A stretch of DNA of 64,000 nt from Paenibacillus sp. FSL A5-0031 (GCF_001956295.1 NZ_MRTD01000014.1:62001-126000), one strand, 5' to 3'. Positions 52,353-60,516 are shown, numbered from the stretch's first letter. Made by a program: numbers and translations. Notes: generated by a model from the sequence alone, not told the origin.

Positions 52353-52402
52353 CAAACACACTTTTTTCAGATGACTATTGAAGAGAGTGTGTTTATTTTG
52401 TT
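52353..52402 (+). terminator. Terminator after the ABC-3C operon
   Basis: CAAACACACT and AGTGTGTTT form the outer stem, TTCA/TGAA an inner one, followed by ATTTTG. Confidence 0.8.
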
Positions 52403-52476
52403 ACGCATTCCTATGACCTTACCCCGAATAGATGGACACAAAGAAAACCTCTATAATAAATCATTGAGGGGTTCAT

Positions 52477-52644
52477 GTGACGGTTTAGGACTGGGTAAAG
52501 TTGTATAAACAAGACGGCGAACATTCATTTCCCGGCGGTGGAAATCTTAAAGCAGAAGCTATCCATAAGACAGGTCGCGTCTTTATTCCACGCGACTTTT
52601 CAAATTGTTATACCGCCAGACTTCATAAAAAATATAAGTATTAG
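52477..52644 (+). pseudogene. IS3-family OrfA remnant
   Basis: Reading from a GTG meets TAG at codon 4 and then DWVKLYKQDGEHSFPGGGNL, which is the conserved middle of IS3/IS150-type OrfA (WV..Y...G...FPG.G.L). The frame then runs into unrelated sequence and stops. Only this fragment of the element is left. An inverted repeat AACAGCGACA/TGTCGCTGTT follows at about 52664-52716. Confidence 0.6.
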
Positions 52645-52756
52645 ACTGGTCATAGAAATTGGAACAGCGACATCCAAGGACGAGAAAATAAAGTCTTAGA
52701 CTGTCGCTGTTTCTTTGAACTAACGTTCCCCGTCCCTCGGTTTTAAGGATTTATCT

Positions 52757-53098
52757 CACATATACTCACTCATTCGCAGGATTTCGTCACCTTGGATCAT
52801 GTCCATCTCAGGAAGCAACGCAGTTGATGCCGGTTGAGGTGGTGGGCTGGCATGCGGAAATAGAGGAACACTTAGGAAATATTCCCCAGGCTATCTCTAC
52901 TGCACACATACTCCACATGATCCCTGGAGGTTCACCCTCCCAAATCTCAACGGGTCAATGCCCTTACATTCCTTCGTTATACCTGTCCAAGGTGTGGAGA
53001 CCGATAGCGTTTAGCGGATGGGTCAGAGCCCTTATGGGGAACGAACTCGGTCCTCCGTGCTTTCTTTTTGAAATCCTGCGAATGAGTCAATATACGTG
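52757..53098 (-). ncRNA. Structured non-coding flank of IS110, candidate bridge RNA
   Basis: About 340 bases without a credible gene, more GC-rich than the surroundings, closed by an 18-bp perfect inverted repeat (ACTCATTCGCAGGATTTC near 52765 and GAAATCCTGCGAATGAGT near 53072). Nested inside are GGATCATGT/ACATGATCC and several local stems such as GGAGGTTCACCCTCC. It lies directly downstream of the IS110 transposase gene. IS1111-type members of the family encode their bridge RNA in a 3' non-coding end like this. Identity as bridge RNA is inference from place and structure. Confidence 0.5.
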
Positions 53099-53111
53099 AT
53101 TGTTACTTAAC

Positions 53112-54398
53112 TTAAGCTGCTTCTGCCCATGCAACAACGGTTTTCTCTGGCGTGAACTTTTCTCCTCGTTGTACAATACCAACTAGAATTCGTGCCAGCT
53201 TTCCTATTAACTTAAATATGGATTGCTGCTTTTTCATCTTCTTTTCTTGTACATTATGCTCATGCAGATGACGGAACACGGGGTTATTCCAAACGAGCTG
53301 AACCGTCGCGAGATAGAGATATTTTCGCAAGGCGGAGTCTCCTCGTTTCGAAAGAACAATTCGTCCTTTTCGCTTTCCTGACGTACTTTCAGCCAAATTT
53401 AGGCCAGCTTTCCGTAATACCTGACGTCCATGCGCATACTGGCTCAAATCTCCTGTGCCTGCTAGTATGGCCGCGGTGAAGATCTTCCCGAGACCTTTTA
53501 TGGTGCGAAGCTGCTGCGCCATAGGAATCTCAGAAAGCAGAGCTTCGATGTCCTTTTCAATCTGTTCAAGCATGGTGGTAACTCGTTCATATTCTTCAAT
53601 GAGCCGTATTAAATCTGCCTTCGATTCTTCTACAGCGGTTCGATCTCCGACACTGCGTTTAGCATGAGCGATGAGCTGTGCAGCCTTCTCAATCCCCGTA
53701 GAACCCCCAGCGCGCTGCATATGAGTTCTCCAAGCACGGATTACATCCGGTATTGCATACGTCTCCAAATCCTGTGGGCAAGGGAATGTCTTGAGGGTCG
53801 CCAGTGATCGCTTACAGGTCCAGTCTTTGAATACGGATGGATACTCAGGAAAGCGAATGTCCAGCCAGCGTATGATTCGATTCTGCAAGCGTACACTGTT
53901 CGACACCCAGAATTCGCGATCACTCATTATGGTCCGTAAGCGTTGAAACACAAGCGATTGACGCGTGTACTCGTAGTAGAAGCCCCGACTTACTGAATCT
54001 GCGATGATAAGTGCATCTTTGGGATCATTTTTTGATGGACTGTTATCCCGGTTTTCTTTGTTTCTCTTGGTCGTAGCAGGGTTAACCATAACTATGTGTA
54101 ATCCCTTATCTGCTAACCAGTTGGCCAGGTTAAACCAGTAATGGCCGGTTGGCTCCATGCCGATGATGAGCTTCTTTAATCGGTGTTTCTGCTGTAACTC
54201 CGTCATCCAGCGGTTCAATTTTTCAAAGCCTTCAATGCTATTTGAGAATGAGAGATGTCGTTTGGAAACCACGATCCCTCGGAAATTCGTAGCTTGTGCT
54301 ACATGCGTTTCTTTGGCCATGTCGATCCCTACGACGATATGCGAGGTGGTAATTCGTTCAATCCGTTGATTTTGTGCGTCTGATTGCTTAAACTTCAT
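53112..54398 (-). CDS. IS110-family transposase
   Basis: 428 residues, complete. N-terminal DEDD RuvC-like domain: VVGIDMAKETHVA (first Asp), IGMEPTGHYW (Glu), KNDPKDALIIAD (Asp-Asp); C-terminal Transposase_20 domain with IKGLGKIFTAAILAGTGDLS and the Ser region LAESTSGKRKGRIVLSKRGD. ATG nine bases after GGAGGCGC; a longer frame to 54464 lies in the element's end. These enzymes use a bridge RNA to choose target and donor DNA. An old partial copy is at 48.0 kb. Confidence 0.93.
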   Translation of the reverse strand: MKFKQSDAQNQRIERITTSHIVVGIDMAKETHVAQATNFRGIVVSKRHLSFSNSIEGFEKLNRWMTELQQKHRLKKLIIGMEPTGHYWFNLANWLADKGLHIVMVNPATTKRNKENRDNSPSKNDPKDALIIADSVSRGFYYEYTRQSLVFQRLRTIMSDREFWVSNSVRLQNRIIRWLDIRFPEYPSVFKDWTCKRSLATLKTFPCPQDLETYAIPDVIRAWRTHMQRAGGSTGIEKAAQLIAHAKRSVGDRTAVEESKADLIRLIEEYERVTTMLEQIEKDIEALLSEIPMAQQLRTIKGLGKIFTAAILAGTGDLSQYAHGRQVLRKAGLNLAESTSGKRKGRIVLSKRGDSALRKYLYLATVQLVWNNPVFRHLHEHNVQEKKMKKQQSIFKLIGKLARILVGIVQRGEKFTPEKTVVAWAEAA

Positions 54399-54480
54399 AG
54401 TAAGAGCGCCTCCTTGATGTGTTGTAGACAAATCCATCATACCGAGGCGCTCCTTTTTTGACAAAGGCTATTTCTTAGCC

Positions 54481-54810
54481 TTAACAGGAATGTTTAGTTG
54501 AACGAACAATTTCATTTATCTTTTCATTGAAAACTTTATTATAGAATTCATATTTCTCTGGAAGTCGATTTCTTAAGTAATCCCAAAACCATTTTTCATC
54601 AAATTCATCTGGTCTGTTAACAATCAAATCAGGTAAGTTATGAAAAACATCGGCAATATTGTTTATTTCAATCACATTATTTTTAGCCTGGACCCAAGAT
54701 GCAGGATTCCACCATTTAATACGATGAGTATAAGAAGCGCTCCGAATATCTAGAAGAACACAATACAATAAATATACGTAGGCTCTTTCTTTGAAAGTCT
54801 CCGTCTTCAA
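54481..54810 (-). CDS. Orphan hypothetical protein, 109 aa
   Basis: TTG start after GGGGAGTGA (short spacing). Aromatic-rich helical protein (RAYVYLLYCVLLDIRSASYT, then WWNPASWVQAKN), no signal peptide. Its stop is directly at the IS110 end, so its last residues may derive from the insertion. Size and composition resemble orphan immunity proteins of polymorphic toxins, but no toxin is near; function unknown. Confidence 0.5.
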   Translation of the reverse strand: MKTETFKERAYVYLLYCVLLDIRSASYTHRIKWWNPASWVQAKNNVIEINNIADVFHNLPDLIVNRPDEFDEKWFWDYLRNRLPEKYEFYNKVFNEKINEIVRSTKHSC

Positions 54811-54869
54811 TCACTCCCCAACCGCGCGGCGACAGCTCCCTAGTTGTTGTGCTATCGTTCCTCGTTAGT

Positions 54870-55331
54870 TCAATTTTTTTTTGTAACGAAACCCTTTAGT
54901 TTTAAGTAATTGTTCGTTGGGAAATCATAGTTAACCCACTTTTCTTTGTAGCCTTCCTTACCATGTAGACTCAACAATAAATCAAGCGCTTGTACTACTG
55001 CCTCTGAAAATTCCAATATCGAACAAGACTCATTCAGTTCAATAACCAGTTGTTTTTTGTTTCGCAAATTCTCAAATGACATAATCTGAACGTGCAATAA
55101 ATCATCAATCTTTCTGAATTTCCAAACGGTTCCACCAGGTTCTTCATTCCATTCAAATTGTGAATTTGAAACAGGGAATGGACTGAGCTCTGGATTAAGT
55201 AAAATCAGAGCCTTTAACATCTCATCAAGAGCATCCGTGATATAACTTGTTGCAAAATAAAAGGTATTTGAGTTCATTTCAATGAATCCACTAGCCCAAC
55301 CTCTTCCGGTAAGTTCATATTTGAACCTCAA
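54870..55331 (-). CDS. Orphan immunity-like protein, 153 aa
   Basis: The beginning FKYELTGRGWASGFIEMNSN and YITDALDEMLKALILL resemble small proteins found as orphan immunity genes in Bacillus and Paenibacillus toxin loci: a beta-sheet start, then LLNPE and W-rich strands. No toxin gene is seen in the window. Frame is intact; GAGGTGGAG precedes the ATG. A short non-coding strip with GC-rich sequence separates it from the 109-residue gene. Confidence 0.55.
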   Translation of the reverse strand: MRFKYELTGRGWASGFIEMNSNTFYFATSYITDALDEMLKALILLNPELSPFPVSNSQFEWNEEPGGTVWKFRKIDDLLHVQIMSFENLRNKKQLVIELNESCSILEFSEAVVQALDLLLSLHGKEGYKEKWVNYDFPTNNYLKLKGFVTKKN

Positions 55332-55445
55332 AACTCCACCTCGCCTTTAACAAGAAATTCCCCTTCATTATTTCGGGGTTTCCTCCACGCATTCCTGCCA
55401 GTTAGCTTAACACCATGCAATACATCAGTATCAATCGTTTTTATT

Positions 55446-55490
55446 AAGAAGTTTAGGGAGCCGGCGCGTGACCGGTTCGAATCCGTAATT
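55446..55490 (+). other. tRNA T-arm-like sequence
   Basis: GACCGGTTCGAATCCGTAAT contains the T-loop core GGTTCGAATCC, but only three base pairs of the stem hold and there is no acceptor stem or CCA. It could be the remainder of a tRNA 3' end such as integrating elements carry, and a tyrosine recombinase is 1 kb away. Weak evidence. Confidence 0.2.
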
Positions 55491-56151
55491 AGAAAAGGAG
55501 ACTAATATATACTCTTTGAATAATATTAGAACCCCATATATAACTGATAAAAGTAGCACCTGAGATGATTGGCCCAAAGGGTAGAGTAGAGGTAGGTACT
55601 TTTCGACGTATTACTAAAAAGAAAATCCCAATAATGGTGCCAACGAAACAGAAGATGAGGAATGACAGCAGTGTGAGTTTTAATCCGAGTACTAAGCCCG
55701 TTAACAATAATAGTTTAATATCGCCATCGCCGAGTGCGTCTTCGTTTATAAGAAATCCACCAATAATTTTAATAAGGTAGAAAATTCCACCGCCAATTAA
55801 TGCAGCAAGCAAATAGTCCCAATATGGGAGTGGGCCAATAAATATCCGTAGACCTGCAGCTATTACAATACCCGGTAAAATAATTTTATCTGGAATAATC
55901 AAATGGCGCCAATCGCATATGGAAATTGTGAGAAGAGCGGTGACGAATGGGATGGCGATGAACCATTCACTAGAAAGATCCATGAATATTGCAATGCTGC
56001 TGAAAGCTAACGCAGCTAAGACCCTCACTAGAAGAAAAGAATATATAGATTCAATGCCTTCATTTCCATAACGCCTTGAAATAGAGCTCATCCATCCACC
56101 TAGCCAAAAACCAATAGCTGCTGAGAAAATGTATAGGACAGTTGTAATCAT
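55489..56151 (-). CDS. tadV: Prepilin peptidase (A24, TadV-like)
   Basis: 220 residues from the ATG of MITTVLYIF after AAGGAATTC; the frame to 56217 lies in the neighbour. About six membrane segments. The two catalytic Asp motifs are SICDWRHLIIPD (near 84) and ALGDGDIKLLLL (near 149, GxGDxK type). It lacks the N-terminal methyltransferase domain, as in TadV/CpaA. Separate from the 30-39-kb pilus operon but the likely enzyme for its pseudopilins. Overlaps nothing after start correction; a 78-residue gene ends just upstream. Confidence 0.85.
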   Translation of the reverse strand: MITTVLYIFSAAIGFWLGGWMSSISRRYGNEGIESIYSFLLVRVLAALAFSSIAIFMDLSSEWFIAIPFVTALLTISICDWRHLIIPDKIILPGIVIAAGLRIFIGPLPYWDYLLAALIGGGIFYLIKIIGGFLINEDALGDGDIKLLLLTGLVLGLKLTLLSFLIFCFVGTIIGIFFLVIRRKVPTSTLPFGPIISGATFISYIWGSNIIQRVYISLLF

Positions 56152-56171
56152 AATTGAATTCCTTTCTGTAT

Positions 56172-56408
56172 CTATTCCCTTAGTAAGCCTATAAGGTCCT
56201 GTAGGTGAATATCGCACGCAATCTTAATTATTGAGGGTAGTACATCTATTTGTTGTTCGTACCCATTTGATGTATATCGACAATGGATACCTTCTTTGGT
56301 TACAAGTTCAAGAATTTTTATCTTATGATTTTGCATTTGTTGGCGTGTAATTCTTTGTTCTTCCTCGATTTTAATAATAGTCTCAAAGTAGAGAGATATT
56401 GTGTTCAT
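56172..56408 (-). CDS. Hypothetical protein, 78 aa
   Basis: Soluble small protein with a helical first half (IIKIEEEQRITRQQMQNHKI) and IHCRYTSNGYEQQIDVLPSI later. GGGAGA ten bases before ATG. It ends 20 bases before the prepilin peptidase start, so the two are probably co-transcribed. No family recognised. Confidence 0.6.
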   Translation of the reverse strand: MNTISLYFETIIKIEEEQRITRQQMQNHKIKILELVTKEGIHCRYTSNGYEQQIDVLPSIIKIACDIHLQDLIGLLRE

Positions 56409-56498
56409 AGAGCTTATCTCCCTTAAGAACTATCGGCAATAAGAAACCAACTATATGTCGGATTACAATTTCACGTTCATTGTTATTAGATCTCATAT

Positions 56499-57410
56499 TT
56501 AGTCTCTATCCTCATAACCAGGAATATCAACAAATTCACTGACATCATTTTCTTTTTTTATATCACGTGCGAGATAATTATCTTCTGTAGTACGGCTCGT
56601 AGAATGATCAAGTGTTTTAGCAATCTTATCTACTGAAGCTCCGCTGTTATAAGCGGAGCGGGCAAAATAATGTCGAAAATAATGAGCTGTCGTTTTTTGA
56701 TTTCGCTCCGTCAATAGATTGGCTGCAGCCAATTTTTTCGTCACGATGGCGGACAAGCTAGTAAGTAGGTAACGCTTCCCATTCCGGTTCGGGTAAAATG
56801 GGGTTTCGTCATACGGATCGATGATAATGCTTAATCCTAGTCTTTTTCGATATTCCAATAATGCTTGTAATACATATTTCTTGATATGTGCATGACGTTC
56901 ACCGCCACGTTTTGTATTAGTTCGTACATAATATTTTTTTCTAATAGAGTCGAAGTAAAGGTCTTTCCAGTCTGGTGTAATGATCTCATTAATTCGTAAT
57001 CCTGTAGTGGCCAGGAGCAGCAGAAGGCTTAAGAACTTCGGATCGTTTTCATAAAAATGAATAGCTGCCTGCAGAGAAGAAGGGGATATTTCACGATCAG
57101 GAATTTGATTCTTATCTATGATAATACATGTTAGCCCACGACTTAGATCTCGCTTTAAGTAGTTCTCATCAAAACACCAAGTGAGAAAGGAGGAAAGAAT
57201 AGCAATTTTTTTCGATTGAGTTTTTTTCTTTGGGTATTTAATTTCAATCCACTCTTGGTATGCCTCGATCTGCGATCGTTTAAGATGACGAATATCAGAT
57301 ATTGAGTTCCCAATGACCTGCCTTAAAAACTGAAGGAGCTCTCGAGCATACTCAATTAAGGTTCTTTTCTTTCGGCTCCCATTCTTCCTATGTAGGAACA
57401 TGTAGACCAT
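56499..57410 (-). CDS. Tyrosine recombinase, apparently N-terminally interrupted
   Basis: XerC/D-type site-specific recombinase. SAM-like N-terminal domain (about 15-95) then catalytic domain with Arg in ATTGLRINEII, Lys in TKRGGERHAH, HYFRHYFARSA (His-x-x-Arg), LDHS and the Tyr in EDNYLARD. No ribosome binding site precedes the ATG at 57410. The open frame continues upstream for 41 protein-like codons (57533-57411; SDPQLIHKLTDHNF, SENEHGEYNYEPLSNVG) to a TAA at 57534-57536, which is codon 7 after an ATG at 57554. The gene therefore seems to have acquired a stop near its start and may be inactive or start at a non-standard codon. Confidence 0.75.
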   Translation of the reverse strand: MVYMFLHRKNGSRKKRTLIEYARELLQFLRQVIGNSISDIRHLKRSQIEAYQEWIEIKYPKKKTQSKKIAILSSFLTWCFDENYLKRDLSRGLTCIIIDKNQIPDREISPSSLQAAIHFYENDPKFLSLLLLLATTGLRINEIITPDWKDLYFDSIRKKYYVRTNTKRGGERHAHIKKYVLQALLEYRKRLGLSIIIDPYDETPFYPNRNGKRYLLTSLSAIVTKKLAAANLLTERNQKTTAHYFRHYFARSAYNSGASVDKIAKTLDHSTSRTTEDNYLARDIKKENDVSEFVDIPGYEDRD

Positions 57411-57554
57411 ACCTACATTTGAAAGAGGTTCGTAATTGTATTCTCCATGTTCATTTTCTGAGTCTGTGATGGATGAATGAATCAGTGAATAGAAGTTGTG
57501 GTCTGTTAGCTTATGTATGAGTTGTGGATCACTTTAAGATTCATGTATTGGCAT

Positions 57555-58054
57555 ATTAATATTCGAATACTTAAATAGAGAGGGAGTGTCATTCAAATGG
57601 TGCACATCCTTTATAGTAAAATTCATAAAGATAGTATATCAAAGTCGTTTTACAAAAGTATTAGTATAAACAATTTAATATAAAAACAACTGTAAAGAAA
57701 AAATAATAGATAATTAGTTTTTGTTTAAATAGGTTTTCATATTTAGTAGAATATATTATCTTAAGTTCGAATATGTATATTCATCCAAGAAGAATTCAAT
57801 AACATTTCCAAGTTAATAGGTATGAAGATTAGACCTTATATGATACAATTGACGTATATATACTAATTAATATATTACTATATATGTATCAATGTTCAAA
57901 CTCCATTAATAAATATTAGCAAGAAGTAGATGAAGAGCAACTGCTCTCGAAAAAGGATAGAATAACGAAATCAGTGAATAGGGGGCATTAGAGGATTGTG
58001 CATTAACATTGAAGCCCTTTTAAGGATGATACCAATGAATAGGAGCGACCATTA
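57555..58054. other. AT-rich non-coding region
   Basis: 500 bases without a gene. It holds an AT-palindrome element (57853-57886) and a ribosome binding site for the 66-residue gene at its end; otherwise no structure is evident. Confidence 0.5.
57853..57886. promoter_or_regulatory. AT-palindrome element upstream of the 66-aa gene
   Basis: CGTATATATACTAATTAATA then TATTACTATATATG, with the TATACTAAT and TTACTATATA halves of the shared palindrome, 168 bases before the 66-residue membrane gene. Confidence 0.45.
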
Positions 58055-58255
58055 ATGGGTGTTTGGATTGTAAATGGTTCACTTACGATTATCGCATTAA
58101 TTGTTCTCTTTTTAATTATTAAGAAAAAGATCAATTATAAATCTAAGTTTCAAAAAATTATCATCGTTTCTGTACTTGGATTGTCTGCATTTATGAATCT
58201 CATAGCTATTGTTGGTTATGTTACAACAGGAGATCCGCATTTAATATTTCCGTAG
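58055..58255 (+). CDS. Small membrane protein, 66 aa
   Basis: Two membrane segments (about 5-24 and 37-58) joined by a basic loop KKKINYKSKFQK. AGGAGCGACCATTA precedes the ATG. Hydrophobic two-helix proteins like this are frequent on Bacillales plasmids; function unknown. Confidence 0.65.
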   Translation: MGVWIVNGSLTIIALIVLFLIIKKKINYKSKFQKIIIVSVLGLSAFMNLIAIVGYVTTGDPHLIFP

Positions 58256-58374
58256 CTGTTGCATACTTAATAGCTCTGGACGAACCGCGATGCAGCGTCG
58301 CGTTACTTGGTGATATGATACAATACATTAAAATTCGTATATTGCCTTGTTAAAACCCTCATTTGAAAGGGGCG

Positions 58375-58455
58375 ATACCAGGTTGTGGGCCCCCCAGCCG
58401 GCTGATCCGAGCTCCTGCAGGAGACCAGCAGGGGAATCTGGAAAGTAAAACAAGA
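58375..58455 (+). other. GC-rich palindrome cluster before 53-aa gene
   Basis: In AT-rich surroundings, GGGGC...GCCCC, CAGCCGGCTG (perfect 10-bp palindrome), CTCCTGCAGGAG (perfect 12-bp palindrome) and CTGCAGGAGACCAGCAG follow each other within 70 bases. A structured leader RNA for the downstream gene is possible. It does not match a riboswitch I can name. Confidence 0.35.
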
Positions 58456-58477
58456 ATTTAAAAGGGGGGATTATTTG

Positions 58478-58639
58478 ATGAAATTCTTAATGTACTTACA
58501 TGGTATAGCAATGTTCGTAGCTATAGTTGATTTAATTGTAAATAGACGTCTTTTTAGTCAAGGAGAATATAGTAAACTTTTTATAAGAATAGCTATTTTA
58601 ATGACGTTAGTATTTTTAATACCATATATATGGTATTGA
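58478..58639 (+). CDS. Small membrane protein, 53 aa
   Basis: ATG after AAAAGGGGGG with a seven-base spacer. MKFLMYLHGIAMFVAIVDLI is the first membrane segment; a second covers about 35-52 (IRIAILMTLVFLIPYIWY). A basic loop (NRRLFSQGEYSKLF) between them. It sits behind the GC-rich palindrome cluster. Convergent with the CBO0543-like gene. Function unknown. Confidence 0.65.
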   Translation: MKFLMYLHGIAMFVAIVDLIVNRRLFSQGEYSKLFIRIAILMTLVFLIPYIWY

Positions 58640-58677
58640 TGCTGTACTCCAAACGATGCAGCATATTGAATATTGTA

Positions 58678-59142
58678 TTACTTCACAACTTCAATATGCA
58701 CTTTAGCAATTATCCATGCTGTTATAACACATAGATACCCAATTATATAGGAAATGAATGTCCAACCTATATTCCATCCGTTTCCGTATGCTACGAATCC
58801 AAATAGAAGGGCCGTATATTCAAGGATAGTAGTGAGTAAGCAGAAAATCAAAAAAATGATAAATGGGTGGAGTCGAAAAGTTCTTTTAGAAAGTGTGTAA
58901 ATTAATAAAGAACCTAAAACAGCGTATAAGCCTAAATCCATTGGTAAATCGGAAATAGTTTCAATTCTTTTGAAAGTAGGTTTAAAGTTCCAAAAACCAA
59001 AATAGATGCCGATTGTATTGATCGTTATTGAAATTATTGCCGTTACAGGACTAATGACAATAAATAAGATAGGTTGTTTTCGAACCATGGACGATGCTAA
59101 AACCCAAGGAATTATGAAGCCAAAAATAATATTGTAAAGCAT
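58678..59142 (-). CDS. CBO0543-family membrane protein, 154 aa
   Basis: Start at the ATG of MLYNIIFGF (GGAG 11 bases upstream); the frame's GTG at 59154 sits on the ribosome binding site. About five membrane segments. ISPVTAIISITINTIGIYFG, FWNFKP and ISDLPMDLGLYAVLGSLLIY are typical of the CBO0543 family of sporulation-bacterium membrane proteins, whose role is unknown. Confidence 0.75.
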   Translation of the reverse strand: MLYNIIFGFIIPWVLASSMVRKQPILFIVISPVTAIISITINTIGIYFGFWNFKPTFKRIETISDLPMDLGLYAVLGSLLIYTLSKRTFRLHPFIIFLIFCLLTTILEYTALLFGFVAYGNGWNIGWTFISYIIGYLCVITAWIIAKVHIEVVK

Positions 59143-59263
59143 TTTTAGTTTCACTCCGTAATTAAAGTTATTATATGAAGTTTCGTCATAAAAGCGTGTA
59201 GATATTCAATTAACTTTATGTTCAAGTCTGAATACTATGTAGCCTGTAACCTTGCAAAGAAAT

Positions 59264-59283
59264 AAAAAAACCTCCTGGAGGTT
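59264..59283 (-). terminator. Terminator, minus strand
   Basis: AACCTCC and GGAGGTT with a one-base loop, followed on the minus strand by TTTTTATT. Likely ends the transcript of the 47-residue gene at 59.5 kb. The stretch 59143-59477 otherwise holds only a CCCCCAA/TTGGGGG stem at about 59322-59356. Confidence 0.65.
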
Positions 59284-59477
59284 GGAGGGTAAGTGAATTG
59301 AGATGTCAGAGAGTATGTATCCCCCAATTATATATCCATGAATGAATTTTTGGGGGAGGAAGGTTTTGAAATAATGCACACTAAATTATATGCGACTCTA
59401 ACAAGTAACGTGTTTAAATAGCCACACAACTTTTGATAAATATTAAGTAACTTGGGAAAAAGGAGGGAGGACATACC

Positions 59478-59621
59478 TTAGTCCTCCGGCGTGCGGTCAA
59501 GGCGTGTGACTGAAGTTGAGTCGCCCTCTAGTACTTCTTTGTTTGTTGCTTTTTCTTCGAGTTCATCATGTGTATTCATACCTGGGGCGATTGTTTCATC
59601 GTCAAACTGATTTTTATCCAT
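59478..59621 (-). CDS. Acidic small protein, 47 aa
   Basis: MDKNQFDDETIAPGMNTHDE and onward: very acidic, no hydrophobic core, probably disordered. ATG directly after AGAGGTGAAGGTG; an open frame to 59777 without binding site is rejected. Resembles the small acidic stress or spore proteins of Bacillales (YfhD-like style), not certain. Confidence 0.55.
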   Translation of the reverse strand: MDKNQFDDETIAPGMNTHDELEEKATNKEVLEGDSTSVTRLDRTPED

Positions 59622-59684
59622 CACCTTCACCTCTAAGGATAGTATTGTCCAAATGGCATTTAGAAATACATGGGAGGGTTTTAT

Positions 59685-60030
59685 ATGAGCGTAAGCGCAA
59701 TTGCATTCAAAGCCAAGAACAAATTTTGTGTGATGGTATCTAGTGTGGCGATTGGGACGATGATTGGCTGGACACATTGGTCATTTCAGATGCCACACTG
59801 ATTATCCGTAACGATTTGAGCAAACCGGATGAAAAGGACATTGAGGATTTTTACAAGTTTATAGCGCCTCTCCCAATGAGTAACGACGTGGTCTTCATCA
59901 AACATACGATCCAGTAGCAGTTGAATTGACCGAAGAACAGCTTAACATCGTCCGTGAGAGAAACGATTGTTTGAATCAAAACAAAAAGACCGGACAGTTT
60001 TTTGTCCGATCCTATGGGAAATTAGATTAA
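59685..60030 (+). pseudogene. Frameshifted gene remnant
   Basis: Starts with GGAGGG-TTTTAT-ATG and reads MSVSAIAFKAKNKFCVMVSS, then shifts frame to DDDWLDTLVISDATLIIRND and FYKFIAPLPMSNDVVFIKHT, then shifts again to YDPVAVELTEEQLNIVRERN and ends VRSYGKLD. At least two frameshifts are needed for about 115 residues. Family not recognised. Confidence 0.65.
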
Positions 60031-60031
60031 A

Positions 60032-60208
60032 TCAATCCATAGTCCCATGTAACTGCCAATAAAGCTGAACCAATTGCTTTTCATACATGAAATGCTTTTG
60101 GTAGAAATAAATATGTTTTTCTGGGTCCATATGTTCATAAAACTTTGCCAATGTTCCATACAGACTAGTTAATTGAAGAAGTTGTGCCAATCGTGGATCC
60201 ACAAGCAT
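60032..60208 (-). CDS. Hypothetical protein, 58 aa
   Basis: MLVDPRLAQLLQLTSLYGTL and KFYEHMDPEKHIYFYQKHFM: an amphipathic helical protein. GAGGGAG touches the ATG at 60208; a GTG two codons later (60202) has ideal spacing and may be the true start. Convergent with the pseudogene. Intact frame with good codons, so probably real. Confidence 0.55.
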   Translation of the reverse strand: MLVDPRLAQLLQLTSLYGTLAKFYEHMDPEKHIYFYQKHFMYEKQLVQLYWQLHGTMD

Positions 60209-60314
60209 CTCTCCCTCTGAATAGGTTTGAAATCAGCATATGTGGAGTAGGCATTTGGGGTGCATAGGTGGTTTAGTAACGGGCCCACTTGAATTAAATT
60301 GTTGTTTTATAACG

Positions 60315-60401
60315 TTAACGAGCTTTAACGATAGAACATATGTAGCATTTATGTTTTCTTCCTTTTAGTCGCTTCAAATTTTCACAATAAACACATTTCA
60401 T
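60315..60401 (-). CDS. Zinc-ribbon microprotein, 28 aa
   Basis: MKCVYCENLKRLKGRKHKCY and ICSIVKAR: two CxxC pairs around a very basic loop, the minimal zinc ribbon. GGAGGTGAGC lies ideally before the ATG. Likely binds RNA or DNA, if made. Too short to assign to a family. Confidence 0.5.
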   Translation of the reverse strand: MKCVYCENLKRLKGRKHKCYICSIVKAR

Positions 60402-60516
60402 GGCGTAGCTCACCTCCGTGTGATATTATGCCCGATGGTCGTAAATGAATATTCTTGAATAATGAGGAACCTCGAATGAAGAGGTTTGTAAAATGAAAAT
60501 GGAGGTCATAAACAGT

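Larger units (their letters stand above)
52740..54480 (-). mobile_element. IS110-family insertion element
   Basis: Transposase gene plus a long 3' flank (52740-53111) and a short 5' flank (54399-54480) with the GAGGCGCTCCTTTTTT end also seen in the 48.3-kb remnant. IS110 elements have no long terminal inverted repeats, so the exact ends cannot be set; the limits given are approximate. The right end touches the stop codon of the neighbouring 109-residue gene. Confidence 0.7.

Noticed and set aside
53030..53070. Possible group II intron domain V (GAGCCC...ACTCGGTC)
   Set aside because: The AGC triad and the bulged stem of domain V are not present and no reverse transcriptase or maturase is encoded.
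52824..53099. 91-codon open frame on the plus strand
   Set aside because: It lies in the structured IS110 flank, has no ribosome binding site, and its composition (Pro/Gly/Ile/Ser mix) and position on an inverted repeat indicate non-coding sequence.
55446..55490. Complete tRNA gene
   Set aside because: Only the T-loop core matches; no anticodon arm, D arm or acceptor stem can be formed from the surrounding bases.
58375..58455. Cloning-vector polylinker (GGGCCC, GAGCTC, CTGCAG in a row)
   Set aside because: The order does not match a common vector and the surrounding sequence is continuous AT-rich plasmid DNA; the sites are by-products of GC palindromes.
59981..60012. Terminator GGACA/TGTCC
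   Set aside because: The stem lies in the coding end of the pseudogene and there is no T-run after it, so it is probably chance.
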